From assembly GCF_007992435.1 (NCBI RefSeq), contig NZ_BKAG01000008.1, positions 124,001 through 188,000 of the forward strand: a stretch of 64,000 nt of DNA, given 5' to 3'. Both the position numbers and the translations under genes were made by a program. This stretch comes from Prosthecobacter gellanilyticus (GTDB lineage: Bacteria > Verrucomicrobiota > Verrucomicrobiia > Verrucomicrobiales > Verrucomicrobiaceae). Positions within the stretch are counted from its first letter, which is position 1; each line of letters opens with the position of its first letter. Below, piece by piece: positions 19,521 through 30,205 of the stretch. The notes beneath the pieces are model-generated. The model did not search any database, had not been told where the DNA came from, and saw only the letters and a program-made list of their open reading frames with translations.

Positions 19521-20324
19521 TCAGTGGGTGTGGAGGGTCGCTGCCATGATGAGCAGGATCACACCGAGTACAATACGATACCAGGCAAAGCCATTGAAGG
19601 TATGGCTTTGCACAAAACGGATCAGCCACTTTACCACGACAAAGGCGGAGATGGCGGAGACCAGGGTGCCGAGGGCAATGAGACCCCAGTGCTCCTTCGC
19701 GGCCTCCCCTTCCAAAATGGAAGAGACGATCTTCAGGCCTCCCGCCGCCATCAGCGTGGGGATGCCGAGCAGGAAGGAAAACTCCGTGGCCGCAGGCCGG
19801 GCGATGCCGAAGGCCATGGCCATGAGGATGCTGGCTCCGGAGCGGGAGGTGCCAGGACAGACGGCCGCGAGCAACTGCGCCGCTGCCACGGCCACCACCA
19901 CGGCCCAGGTGATCTCTGAAAGCCCTTCCTTGCCGCGATACTGCCTCTCCAAAATCAGGATGATGATGCCGCCGATCAGCGTGGCCCAGGCCACCGGCTG
20001 GATGGTCTCCGGCAGCTCGACACCCAGTTTCTTGATCACCAGACCACCTGCGGCGGTGATGCCAAAAGAGACGGCAAGCTTCAGCAGGTAGTCCCGTGTG
20101 GCCGGATCTCTCAGAGTGGTGGCCAACTGCTTCACCCGCTGCATGAAAACGGCCAGCACCGCCAGCACAGCACCGCTCTGGATCACCACGTCAAAGAGGT
20201 CCCCCTGCTTCGGCAGCCAGCCCAGGTTCTGCGGGATCAGCAAATGCCCCGTGGAGGAGATGGGCAGGAACTCAGTGACCCCTTCAATGATTCCAAGGAT
20301 GATGACGGCGAGCCAGTCGGGCAT
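19521..20324 (-). CDS. uppP: Undecaprenyl-diphosphate phosphatase UppP (BacA)
   Basis: UppP dephosphorylates undecaprenyl diphosphate to recycle the lipid carrier of peptidoglycan and other wall polymers. The 267-residue protein carries both family motifs: GIIEGVTEFLPISSTGHL close to the N-terminus and PGTSRSGASI near 160. It has about eight membrane helices and ends with the typical ILGVILLIMAA-like helix. The start at 20324 (MPDWLAVIILGIIEG) matches the family; an in-frame extension to 20414 is rejected. DUF2062 follows 13 bp later. Confidence 0.96.
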   Translation of the reverse strand: MPDWLAVIILGIIEGVTEFLPISSTGHLLIPQNLGWLPKQGDLFDVVIQSGAVLAVLAVFMQRVKQLATTLRDPATRDYLLKLAVSFGITAAGGLVIKKLGVELPETIQPVAWATLIGGIIILILERQYRGKEGLSEITWAVVVAVAAAQLLAAVCPGTSRSGASILMAMAFGIARPAATEFSFLLGIPTLMAAGGLKIVSSILEGEAAKEHWGLIALGTLVSAISAFVVVKWLIRFVQSHTFNGFAWYRIVLGVILLIMAATLHTH

Positions 20325-20483
20325 GAGGGCGGAAAAAGGGCAGGGGGAGAGATTGCGGGCGCGAATAGTCGGGCAGGCGACGTTGAATGCAAGCCTCCCG
20401 GCAGTAAACCCCAACGTTTCGACGAACCCCTTGTCATAGTCCCGCGCCGCTGCGTATCTTTCCCGTCACGAGCCAATTTAATC

Positions 20484-21989
20484 ATGAAGCCACGTCTCCT
20501 CCTGCCAGTCCTGGCCCTGCTCTGCGGGGCTGGTCTCACCCCGGCCCCCGCCCAAGAAAACTCTGGTGCCAGCCAGGCGATCGATCTCAGCTCCGGTGAC
20601 TGGGAGGGTGTGGTGAACATCGACGTGTCCGTACTCTTCCCGGATTTCCGCGAGCCCTGGAATGCCGGAGCGCCCTCCAGCGGCAGCGGCACCGGCTTCA
20701 TGATCGGCAAAAACCGCTTCCTGACGAATGCGCACGTCGTCAGCAATGCCACGAAGCTGGTCATCCGAACCACGAATGATCCGCGTCCGCACCCGGCGCG
20801 TGTCGTGTTTGTGGCGCATGATTGTGACCTGGCCATCATCGAGGCGGAGGATGGAGCCCCTTTTGAGAAGATGAAGCAGCTGACCTTCGGCGGCATTCCA
20901 AAGCTGAACACAGAAGTCATCGCCGTGGGTTACCCCATCGGTGGTGAGCGCATTTCGGTGACACGCGGCGTGGTTTCTCGTATCGACTTCAACACCTACA
21001 GCCATAGCGAGGTTGACTCCCACCTCTCCATCCAGGTGGATGCGGCCATCAATCCCGGCAACTCCGGCGGTCCTGTGCTGCAGAATGGCAAGGTCGTGGG
21101 GGTGGCCTTCCAGGGATACAGCGGCCGCGTGGCGCAGAATGTGGGCTACATGATTCCGGTGCCGGTGATCCAGCGCTTCCTCAAGGATGTGGAAGACGGC
21201 AAGTATGACTACTACGTGGACCTCGCCATCACTGACTTCCCGGTGGAAAACAGCGCGCAAAAGAAGGCGCTCAACATCAGTGACGATGGCGTGGGCGTGA
21301 TGGTGGCAGAGGTGGAGCCTGCGGGCAGCGCCGGCGGCACCTTGCAGCGTGGTGATGTACTCCTCGCGCTCGATGATAATCCCGTGCTCAACAACGGCCT
21401 CATCCGCTTCGAAGGCGAGCTCATGGACATGAGCGAGGTGGTGGAGCGCAAGTTCGCCGGTGACAAGCTGAAGGTCGCCTTCATGCGCCAGGGCAAGAAG
21501 TTTGAGAAGGAGGTCGAGCTGAAGCGCTTCGCACCTTACGTGAAGCTTGGCAGCCAGTATAACATGCGTCCGCGCTACCTTGTGTATGCCGGCCTTGTCT
21601 TCCAGCCCATGGATCGCAACCTCATCGATGCGCACGGCGTGCGTGATCCGGTGGCCAGCTATGTGTTTGACAACTACCTCACGGACAAGCTCTACGTGGA
21701 GCGTCCTGAGCCCGTGATGCTCACCACCGTGCTTTCTGATGAGGTGAACGCGCATCTCACCGTCTATGCGCAGAGCGTGGTGGACGAGATCAACGGCGTG
21801 AAGATCCGCGAGCTCAATGATGTGGCCGAGGCGCTGAAGAAGCAGGACAAAAAGAAGGACTTTGTCGTCATCACGCTGCTGGAGAAAGGCCGCCCGGTGG
21901 TGCTAAAGCGCGACCTCGCTGACGCTGCGCATCCCCACATCATGCAGACCTATGGCATCCCTGCGGATTCCTACCTGGGCAACGAATGA
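20484..21989 (+). CDS. HtrA/Deg-family serine protease with PDZ domain
   Basis: A 501-residue exported trypsin-fold protease. After a signal peptide (MKPRLLLPVLALLCGAGL) comes the protease domain with an intact triad: His in LTNAHVVSN, Asp in HDCDLAIIE, Ser in NPGNSGGPVL. A PDZ domain follows (about 270-350; VMVAEVEPAGSAGG, RGDVLLALDD). A second PDZ-like C-terminal segment contains VDEINGVKIRELNDVAEAL. The layout resembles plant/bacterial Deg9-type proteins more than E. coli DegP. A role in envelope protein quality control is likely. It is the first gene of an operon with a degenerate paralogue (37 bp gap) and a thiol protein. The first ATG of the signal peptide is used. Confidence 0.92.
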   Translation: MKPRLLLPVLALLCGAGLTPAPAQENSGASQAIDLSSGDWEGVVNIDVSVLFPDFREPWNAGAPSSGSGTGFMIGKNRFLTNAHVVSNATKLVIRTTNDPRPHPARVVFVAHDCDLAIIEAEDGAPFEKMKQLTFGGIPKLNTEVIAVGYPIGGERISVTRGVVSRIDFNTYSHSEVDSHLSIQVDAAINPGNSGGPVLQNGKVVGVAFQGYSGRVAQNVGYMIPVPVIQRFLKDVEDGKYDYYVDLAITDFPVENSAQKKALNISDDGVGVMVAEVEPAGSAGGTLQRGDVLLALDDNPVLNNGLIRFEGELMDMSEVVERKFAGDKLKVAFMRQGKKFEKEVELKRFAPYVKLGSQYNMRPRYLVYAGLVFQPMDRNLIDAHGVRDPVASYVFDNYLTDKLYVERPEPVMLTTVLSDEVNAHLTVYAQSVVDEINGVKIRELNDVAEALKKQDKKKDFVVITLLEKGRPVVLKRDLADAAHPHIMQTYGIPADSYLGNE

Positions 21990-22026
21990 TCCCGCTGAGA
22001 CTGAAACTCCATTTTTTGAATCTGAC

Positions 22027-23682
22027 ATGAAGCCTTTCCTCACTCTCAGCCTCGTTCTCGCCGCCGGCCTTGCCCTGGCCCAGGAGCAGCCGCCTGAAGC
22101 GCCTAATCAAAAAGGCGGCAGCGCTGCTGCCAAGCCGCCGATTGCCGACCTGCCTCCGGGGGATGCCCCGCTGCGTCCGCCGCCCATGGCTCCGGGCCAG
22201 CCTCCGGGCATCGTCCGCAAACCCATCGGCACCATCATCCCGCCTCCGCAGATGATGCAGCCGGTGATCAACACCAGCTCGCTGCTGAAGGTCAACGTGA
22301 CCTACCAGAGCTTTAACCTGCAGATCCCCTGGCAGAAGGAAAGCGCCGGTGGCCGTCGTGGTCTCGGCATCGTGCTCGCGAAGAACCGTGTGCTCGTCAC
22401 CGCGCAGATGGTGGCGGACTCCACCTACATCGAATTTGAGCTGCCGGACAGCGGCCAGAAGCTGCCTGCGAAGGTCGAGGCCGTCGACTATGAGGCCAAC
22501 CTCGCCCTGCTGGCGCCAAACTCGCCTAACAAGGAGAAGGACTTCTTCCTCGGTCTCACCGGTGTGGAGCTGGACCCCTCCGCGCGCATCGGTGATGCGC
22601 TCTCCGTCTGGCAGTCTGGTCGCGTGGGTGACCTGATTGTCACTCCCATGCGCATCAGCAAGGTGATGACTCAGGGTTACTTCGTCGAGAATGCCGCCTT
22701 CCTCGTCTATGAGGCCACCGGCATCATCCGCAGTGAGTCGAACAGCTTCACGCTGCCCGTCGTGAAAGGCGGCAAGCTCGCCGGATTGCTGCTTCGCTAT
22801 GACTCGAAGAACCAGGTCGCCACGCTGCTCCCGGCCCCGATCATCGAGCACTTCCTCAAGGATGTGGGAGATGGCAAATACGATGGCTTCCCCTCCTTGG
22901 GCATCGAGCTTCAGGTCACGCAGGACGAGCAGTTCCGCGAGTATCTCGGCATGAAGAGCGGCACCCCGGGCGTCTTTATCAGCAAGGTGATGAAGGGCGG
23001 CACGGCTGACGAGGCGCGCATGCAGAAGGGGGACATCATGCTCTCCATCAATGGCAACGATGTCGACGCCCGCGGTGACTATCAGGACAAGCAGTTCGGC
23101 GCCGTGAGCGCCAGCCACCTCATCCGCGGCCGCGGCTTTGTGGGTGACGAGGTGGAGATCAAAGTGCTGCGTGATGGCAAGGAAGTGCTGCTCAAAGGCA
23201 AGCTCACCCGCAAGCAGCCGGACGACTATCTTGTGCGTCCGTACCTCTTTGATCACGGTCCAAAGTATGTGCTGAGCGGTGGTGTGCTCTTCCAGGAGCT
23301 GACCAGTTCCTACCTGAACTCCTTCGGTGGCGAAAGCCGCAGCGGAGCTCTTCTTCGCCTTCAGCGCATCGCCTCGAATCCTGAGGAGTTTGAGAAGGAC
23401 GGCCGCAAGAAGATCGTCTTCATCGGTGCCGTGCTGCCGACTCAGAGCACGCAGGGTTATGAGCGCATGAGCGGCCAGATGGTGCTGGAGGTGAACAGCC
23501 ACAAGATCACCGAGCTCAAGGACGTGGCGGCAGCCCTGAAGGAGCCGAAGGATGGCGTGCACACCATCAAGCTGCGCGAGTTCCCCTACCTCCTCTACCT
23601 TGATGCCCTCCGCGTGGAGCGTGACAACATGCAGCTCCTCAACGGCGCCTTCCGCGTCGGCGAGCTGTCACGCCTGGAGTAG
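22027..23682 (+). CDS. Catalytically dead HtrA-like PDZ protein (pseudoprotease)
   Basis: A 551-residue exported paralogue of the preceding protease. The two align through the body, for example IIEHFLKDVGDGKYDGF against VIQRFLKDVEDGKYDYY. The catalytic positions are changed: TNAHVV has become VTAQMVA (His to Gln) and CDLAII has become ANLALL (Asp to Asn). The GNSGGPV oxyanion motif reads SNSFTLPV, so the glycines are lost. The PDZ domain (SKVMKGGTADEARMQKGD) and C-terminal PDZ-like segment remain. It probably works as a substrate-binding or regulatory partner of the active protease. Its signal peptide is MKPFLTLSLVLAAGLALA, followed by a Pro-rich linker to about residue 80. Confidence 0.9.
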   Translation: MKPFLTLSLVLAAGLALAQEQPPEAPNQKGGSAAAKPPIADLPPGDAPLRPPPMAPGQPPGIVRKPIGTIIPPPQMMQPVINTSSLLKVNVTYQSFNLQIPWQKESAGGRRGLGIVLAKNRVLVTAQMVADSTYIEFELPDSGQKLPAKVEAVDYEANLALLAPNSPNKEKDFFLGLTGVELDPSARIGDALSVWQSGRVGDLIVTPMRISKVMTQGYFVENAAFLVYEATGIIRSESNSFTLPVVKGGKLAGLLLRYDSKNQVATLLPAPIIEHFLKDVGDGKYDGFPSLGIELQVTQDEQFREYLGMKSGTPGVFISKVMKGGTADEARMQKGDIMLSINGNDVDARGDYQDKQFGAVSASHLIRGRGFVGDEVEIKVLRDGKEVLLKGKLTRKQPDDYLVRPYLFDHGPKYVLSGGVLFQELTSSYLNSFGGESRSGALLRLQRIASNPEEFEKDGRKKIVFIGAVLPTQSTQGYERMSGQMVLEVNSHKITELKDVAAALKEPKDGVHTIKLREFPYLLYLDALRVERDNMQLLNGAFRVGELSRLE

Positions 23683-23711
23683 TTATTACTAGTTAGGTGA
23701 AATTGAAGAGC

Positions 23712-24341
23712 ATGAAACATCTCATCCATCTTCTCTGCCTGGCCTGTTTGCTCGGCGCTGTCACCAGTGCCGGGGCGCAGGGCCGGCCGAAGCGTGGTGA
23801 CATCGGTGTGAGTGGCCCCAAGCCAGGCACTGAGGCACCTGACTTCACGCTCACCAGCGTAGAGGGGAAGAGCATCCAGGCTTCAGCGCTGTGGAAGGAG
23901 AAGCCCACCGTCATCATCACGGCCAGCCACACCTGTCCCGTTTTCCGTGGCAAGGCGCTCGCCATCGAGTCCTTGCGGAAGGACTTTGGTGATCGCGCGA
24001 ACTTCATCGTCGTCTACACCCTCGAAGCCCATCCGCAGGGAGATCCCAGCCCCTACAGTGGTGAGGAGTGGGTCACGCCGAAGAACGAGAAGGAAGGCAT
24101 CCTCTTCCGCCAGCCCACCACGGATGCAGAGCGCATGGAGCGTGCGAAGGCCTGTTCCGAGCGTGAGAAAATGACCGTGCCGGTCGTCGTGGACAGCATG
24201 GCAAACACGGTTTGGAAAGCCTACGGCAGCGCGCCGAACTGCGCCTACATCATTGGCAAGGACGGCAAGGTCATCGAAGCCGAGCCCTGGATGGATGCGG
24301 CTAACCTGCGTCTGGTCCTGCAAAAGCTCACGGCCGGTTGA
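23712..24341 (+). CDS. Exported thioredoxin-fold protein, deiodinase-like
   Basis: A 209-residue protein with a signal peptide (MKHLIHLLCLACLLGAV). The thioredoxin-like core starts at GTEAPDFTLTSVEGK. The active-site region is ASHTCPVFRGKAL and is followed by VYTLEAHPQGDPSPYSG. The combination of TCPxF and EAHP recalls the iodothyronine-deiodinase-related branch of redoxins, in which the Cys here stands at the selenocysteine position. A single catalytic Cys with a later Cys in CSEREKM is visible. It probably reduces or detoxifies something in the periplasm; the substrate is unknown. It starts 29 bp after the pseudoprotease, so all three form one operon. ATG 23712 is preferred to a GTG at 23697. 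Confidence 0.82.
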   Translation: MKHLIHLLCLACLLGAVTSAGAQGRPKRGDIGVSGPKPGTEAPDFTLTSVEGKSIQASALWKEKPTVIITASHTCPVFRGKALAIESLRKDFGDRANFIVVYTLEAHPQGDPSPYSGEEWVTPKNEKEGILFRQPTTDAERMERAKACSEREKMTVPVVVDSMANTVWKAYGSAPNCAYIIGKDGKVIEAEPWMDAANLRLVLQKLTAG

Positions 24342-24420
24342 TCCCACTGTCACGTAGAGGAGGAGGGACTCCGTCTTTCTTGTTGGGCAGACCGGCTTTC
24401 AAGACCACGGCCCCATAAGA

Positions 24421-25992
24421 ATGATCCGCTCAATGAATGCCCGGCTCTGCTTTGTGTTTGGTGGACTGCTGTCGGTGACGCTTGTCTCATGCGTCACTCA
24501 CAAGGCGTCACCCGCAGCTTTGCCCACAACCGGCTTTGTCAGTGAGGAGACCATCGACCATGCCTGCCAGGTGCGCACGGTGCGCCGGCGCGGCACCTCC
24601 GGCTTTGAAGTCTTGTATGAGGGACGTGATGCCTATCTCGCCCGCCTGGCCGTGATCGAGGCCGCGCAGAAGACGCTGGATCTTCAGTACTTCATCTGGA
24701 GGGATGACCTGATCGGCACCCTCATGGTGGACCGTCTGCTGGCCGCCGCGGATCGCGGTGTGAAGGTGCGCCTGATGCTGGACGTGACCCTGGGCGCGCA
24801 GTCGGAAGTGCGCTCTGCCGTGCTCGCCGCGCACCCGAACATCACCGTCGCCTTTTTCAATCCCATGACGGATATGAAGGGCATCTTTGCCGGCAATCCA
24901 GTGCCTGTCATCGGCGAGATCGACCGCATGCAATGCCGCATGCATAACAAGGTCATGATCGCAGATGGTTCCATCGTCATTGGTGGCGGGCGCAATCTGG
25001 CGGATGGCTATTTTGGCGCCCACCGTCACTACAACATGCGGGATCTCGACTTCATCGCCTCAGGATCCGTGGTGGAGGACTCGGCAAAGTCTTATGAGCT
25101 CTTCTGGCGTTCACCACTCACGCAGGTGGGCGATCCCCAAAAGCTCACGAAGCATGATCACGAGGAGCTTCGTGAACTGCGCGGAAAAGTGGGACGCAAG
25201 ATGCGCTCGCTGGCGAAGAAGAACGGCACCCATCTCCCCCACTCCATGAGTCGCGGAGAGGCCCTGCAGACACTGCGCCAGCTGGCTGGCCGCATGGTCT
25301 GGGCTCCGTATGAGTTTGTGGCCGATCCACCCGAGCGCATGCTGCGGCAGACGAGGACAGCCTCACCGACCTCTCACAGCGTCGAGAAAGCCATGAAGGA
25401 AGCCGACTCTGAAGTGGTGATGCATGCCGCCTACTTTATCCCGGGTGATGAGATGCTCACCTTGTTCAAAGGCATCACCGATCGCGATGTCGAGGTCCGC
25501 GTGCTGACGAACTCGCTCGCTTCCATCGATGGCATCACCGCCATGTCAGGCATCGCCAATCGTCGAGAGGGCATCGTGGACAGCGGTGTCAGCCTTTATG
25601 AGCTGAATGCCAAAGCACCAAGCCGGAAGACTTATGTCATGGCTCCGAAGCCCACCCGCATGGGCATGCACACGAAGGGCTTTGTTGCGGACAATACCGT
25701 CTCCTTCATCGGCTCCTACAACATGGATCCGCGCTCCAAGTACATCAACACGGAGACCGGTGTCATCGTCCGCAGCCCAGCCTTCGCCGCTCGCTTGAAA
25801 GCCTCTCTGGAGGAGGACTTCAAGAAGGAGAACAGCTGGCACGTCACCCGTGATCAAGACGGGGTCATCATCTGGACCGGCCAGAAGCCGGGAAAGCCGC
25901 CCGCCGTTCATCATTCAGATCCTGGCGTCACCTTCGGCCGCCGCCTCCAATGCTGGATTCTCCGCCTCCTGCCTTGGGAAGACTTCTTGTAG
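24421..25992 (+). CDS. Phospholipase D-family lipoprotein (cardiolipin synthase-like)
   Basis: A 523-residue protein with a lipoprotein signal ending in a lipobox-like LVSC. Two HKD motifs define the phospholipase D superfamily: HNKVMIAD starting at His175 and HTKGFVAD starting at His417, the latter followed by GSYNMDPRSKYINTE. The arrangement is close to ClsC/YmdC-type cardiolipin synthases, which transfer phosphatidyl groups. It is probably periplasmic or outer-membrane facing. An alternative start at 24433 is possible. The gene stands alone, 79 bp after the deiodinase-like gene. Confidence 0.9.
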   Translation: MIRSMNARLCFVFGGLLSVTLVSCVTHKASPAALPTTGFVSEETIDHACQVRTVRRRGTSGFEVLYEGRDAYLARLAVIEAAQKTLDLQYFIWRDDLIGTLMVDRLLAAADRGVKVRLMLDVTLGAQSEVRSAVLAAHPNITVAFFNPMTDMKGIFAGNPVPVIGEIDRMQCRMHNKVMIADGSIVIGGGRNLADGYFGAHRHYNMRDLDFIASGSVVEDSAKSYELFWRSPLTQVGDPQKLTKHDHEELRELRGKVGRKMRSLAKKNGTHLPHSMSRGEALQTLRQLAGRMVWAPYEFVADPPERMLRQTRTASPTSHSVEKAMKEADSEVVMHAAYFIPGDEMLTLFKGITDRDVEVRVLTNSLASIDGITAMSGIANRREGIVDSGVSLYELNAKAPSRKTYVMAPKPTRMGMHTKGFVADNTVSFIGSYNMDPRSKYINTETGVIVRSPAFAARLKASLEEDFKKENSWHVTRDQDGVIIWTGQKPGKPPAVHHSDPGVTFGRRLQCWILRLLPWEDFL

Positions 25993-26227
25993 TCACAGGC
26001 TACAAACGTACAACCCCATTCCAATGGGGTTGAGTCCCGATGCTCCGGCATGCCCCGAATGGCACAGTAGACCTAACGAAAAGCTTGTGTCTAGCACCGC
26101 TTCTCCGAGCCGGAGGCTCGGCGGCCTGTAGCCGGTGGTGAAGTGAGCGCAGCGAACGAGAACCGCCGGTCCATCCCATCCCACACATCTCTCGATCACG
26201 TGTCCCGGAGGGACGCTGGAAGCACTT
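25993..26227. repeat. Intergenic tract with several palindromic repeats
   Basis: The stretch between the convergent phospholipase D and NHL genes contains no gene. It holds the hairpin AACCCCATTCCAATGGGGTT near 26011-26030, which is shared with 40524-40590. It also has a 17-bp palindrome CCGAGCCGGAGGCTCGG at 26105-26121, and a CCGGTGGTgaag...CCGCCGG pair about 30 bp apart. The density of hairpins suggests stacked mobile palindromic elements, which may also terminate transcription from both sides. Confidence 0.7.
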
Positions 26228-27196
26228 TCACCTTCCCACACCCTTCCGTACAAACTTCTGCACCCGGGCACCCGTCCCCTCCGCCACATACACCGCACCA
26301 TCTGGACCGATAGCGATGTCATGCCCCAGACGAAACTGCCCCGGCTCACTTCCGGCCGAACCAAAGGTATCAATAACATTCCCTTTCGTATCCAGCTCCA
26401 CCGCCTTGCCCCGGTTCGCAGCCTTCACGGATGGTGACCCGCCATCAATGATAAAGACACTGTTATTCGCAGACACATCCACGCCATACGGCTTGCCAAT
26501 CTGCGACCCTTTCCACTCTTCGATAAACACGCCTCTGGCATCAAACACCTGCAGCCGCTCATTCTCACGATCACAAACGATCACTCGCCCTTGGGCATCC
26601 ATCGCGATCCCATGCGGCAGATTGAACTGCCCCGGCCCCTCACCCTTCGCGCCCCATTCGAACTCAAACTTGCCCTCCGCGTTAAACTTCATCACGCGCG
26701 TGTTCTTATACCCATCGCTCACGTAAAAGGAGCCATCCTTCAGCACCGCCACATCCGTCGGCAGATTGAAGTGCCCCTGATCTGCGCCCGGCTTGCCAGC
26801 CTCACCCAGCACCAGCAGTTGCTTGCCCTCCGGCTTGAACTTGAAGACCTGATGCAGCCCCACATCGGTGAGCCAGAGGTTGCCCTCATGATCCGCTGTC
26901 AGCCCATGCGGCATGATGAAAAGCCCAGCACCCCATGAATAGAGCAGCTTGCCCGTCGCACCATCGATCACACTGATCGTTGGTTCGGCGATGGGCTCCT
27001 TCGGAAACGGGTTCGACCACTTCCTGCCGCTGCGGTGAAACACAAACACGCGGTTCTGCGCATCCACACCCACACCCGCGCAGAGTCCCAGCACATGCCC
27101 TTCCGGCAGCTTCAGCCAGTCAGCCACTACCTCATGCGCAGGCTGGGCCGAAGCCACGCCCAGCATGAGACAGAAGAGGGTGATGAGCCGCATCAT
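26228..27196 (-). CDS. Exported NHL-repeat beta-propeller protein
   Basis: A 322-residue protein with a signal peptide (MMRLITLFCLMLGVASA) and NHL repeats forming a six-bladed propeller. Repeated blades are visible, such as GQFNLPHGIAMDAQGRVIVC and GHFNLPTDVAVLKDGSFYVS. The order and spacing resemble the lyase domain of peptidyl-alpha-hydroxyglycine alpha-amidating lyase, but bacterial NHL proteins of this kind have unproven activities. It starts 5 bp after the stop of the sugar-phosphate epimerase gene, so the two are cotranscribed. Confidence 0.88.
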   Translation of the reverse strand: MMRLITLFCLMLGVASAQPAHEVVADWLKLPEGHVLGLCAGVGVDAQNRVFVFHRSGRKWSNPFPKEPIAEPTISVIDGATGKLLYSWGAGLFIMPHGLTADHEGNLWLTDVGLHQVFKFKPEGKQLLVLGEAGKPGADQGHFNLPTDVAVLKDGSFYVSDGYKNTRVMKFNAEGKFEFEWGAKGEGPGQFNLPHGIAMDAQGRVIVCDRENERLQVFDARGVFIEEWKGSQIGKPYGVDVSANNSVFIIDGGSPSVKAANRGKAVELDTKGNVIDTFGSAGSEPGQFRLGHDIAIGPDGAVYVAEGTGARVQKFVRKGVGR

Positions 27197-27201
27197 AGTG
27201 A

Positions 27202-28116
27202 TCAGCCAAAATAAGGTGCCAGCACATTGCGCGCGACTTTGAGCGCCTTCATGCGGCCATCAAGCGTGTTGCCAAAAGTGCCGTCCTCCACCTCGATGCA
27301 GAAGGGGCCGTCATAGCCGATGCGCATGAGCTCGCCCATGAACTGCCCCCAGTTGATCTCGCCATAGCCAGGCAGGCGCGGCTGGTGCCATTTCAGCGGG
27401 AAGTCAAAGCGGCCCACCTCGTTCAGTGCCTTGCGGTCGATCTTCACATCCTTCGCATGCACGTGGAAGAGCTTGCTCTTGAACTCCTGCAGCGGGCTCA
27501 GCGGATCCATGTCCTGAAGGATGAAATGACTCGGGTCGTAGTTCAATCCAAAGTTAGGTGAATCGATGTCGTTAAAGGCCCTGCGCCAGATCGCGGGAGT
27601 CGTGAGCAGGTTCTTGCCCGCGGGCCATTCATCCTTCGTGAAGGACATGGGGCAGTTCTCGATGCCGACTCTCACGCCATGATCTTCTGCAAAGGCGATG
27701 ATGGGCTTCCAGATCTTTAGAAAGCGTGGCCAGTTGTCATCCACGGTTTTTGTCCAGTCACGGCCCACGAAGCCCGTGGCCAGCTTCAAGCCCAGCTTCG
27801 GCGCGGCCGCGATGACCTTCTTGAAGTGCGCCACGGCCACACGAGAGGTCTCCGGATTCGGGTCCAGCATGTTCGGGTAATAACCCAGCGCCGTGATCTC
27901 CGTGCCATGATCCTGACACTGCGCCAGGATGTCCTCCGCCCTCGTCTTCGTCAGGGAGGTGACATCAATATGCGTCACACCCGCATACTTGCGCTCCGCC
28001 TTGCCCACCGGCCAGCACATGACCTCGATGGTGGGAAAGCCCTCATGCTGGGCAAAGGCGAGCACGTTCTCAAACGGCAGCTCAGGAAGGACGGCGGAGA
28101 CGAATCCAAGTTTCAT
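27202..28116 (-). CDS. Sugar phosphate isomerase/epimerase (AP endonuclease-2 fold)
   Basis: A 304-residue TIM-barrel protein of the xylose-isomerase-like family. Typical strands and metal ligands include VGIENCPM, FGLNYDPSHF, LFHVHAKDVKID and CIEVEDGTFG. These carry the Glu, Asp, His and Glu side chains expected for a divalent metal site. The likely role is isomerisation or epimerisation of a sugar or inositol derivative, but the substrate cannot be told from sequence. The start MKLGFVSAVLPELPFENV at 28116 matches the family; a longer in-frame start at 28188 is rejected. It forms a pair with the NHL gene. Confidence 0.9.
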   Translation of the reverse strand: MKLGFVSAVLPELPFENVLAFAQHEGFPTIEVMCWPVGKAERKYAGVTHIDVTSLTKTRAEDILAQCQDHGTEITALGYYPNMLDPNPETSRVAVAHFKKVIAAAPKLGLKLATGFVGRDWTKTVDDNWPRFLKIWKPIIAFAEDHGVRVGIENCPMSFTKDEWPAGKNLLTTPAIWRRAFNDIDSPNFGLNYDPSHFILQDMDPLSPLQEFKSKLFHVHAKDVKIDRKALNEVGRFDFPLKWHQPRLPGYGEINWGQFMGELMRIGYDGPFCIEVEDGTFGNTLDGRMKALKVARNVLAPYFG

Positions 28117-28219
28117 GGTGATGAGGGAGACATACGATGAGAAGGCCAGGCCTCCTGCGCCAATCCTTTGTGAGATGCCACGTGACAATCATCAGCTGAT
28201 TTGTGACTCGTTGCCTCGA

Positions 28220-28285
28220 GTACGTTGTTCACGCTTCAGCGTGTTCAATGACGTTCGAAGACACGCTAAAGCGTGAACAACGTAC
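28220..28285. repeat. REP-like palindromic element, family A copy 2
   Basis: A 66-bp inverted repeat with arms GTACGTTGTTCACGCTT and AAGCGTGAACAACGTAC, the same as at 8318 and 51441. It lies in the 400-bp region 28117-28518 between groEL and the epimerase gene. Apart from this repeat and the hairpin at 28325, I see nothing in that region. Confidence 0.92.
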
Positions 28286-28324
28286 ACCCCGATCATCCTC
28301 ATGGGCCTAACTATATAAAGTAAA

Positions 28325-28354
28325 ACCGGGCTGGAGATTGCTCTCCAGCCCGGT
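28325..28354. terminator. Strong hairpin, probable groEL terminator (bidirectional)
   Basis: A perfect 13-bp stem (ACCGGGCTGGAGA / TCTCCAGCCCGGT) encloses a 4-base loop. On the plus strand it is followed by CTTTTTT; on the minus strand, the direction of groEL, it is followed by TTTACTTTAT. It lies about 165 bp beyond the groEL stop. Confidence 0.75.
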
Positions 28355-28518
28355 CTTTTTTGGGGTTCCTTTGCGGGTTTTTTGTCCTCGGCCTTCACAC
28401 AGGCTCCCGGCAAGTGGGGAGGCCTCGGGTCAAAAAAGGTTCGCTGGGAAAGCGGCCTGGCAACTTTGAATCGCACAGACCGCCGTCATTGGACGCCCGA
28501 AAGCGTCCTTTATTCAAA

Positions 28519-30195
<1,677 letters not shown>

Positions 30196-30205
30196 TCACT
30201 TTCAA

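Noticed and set aside
21940-23562. 540-codon open frame antisense to the pseudoprotease
   Set aside because: The plus-strand reading has a signal peptide, PDZ domain and homology to its neighbour; the antisense translation is low complexity.
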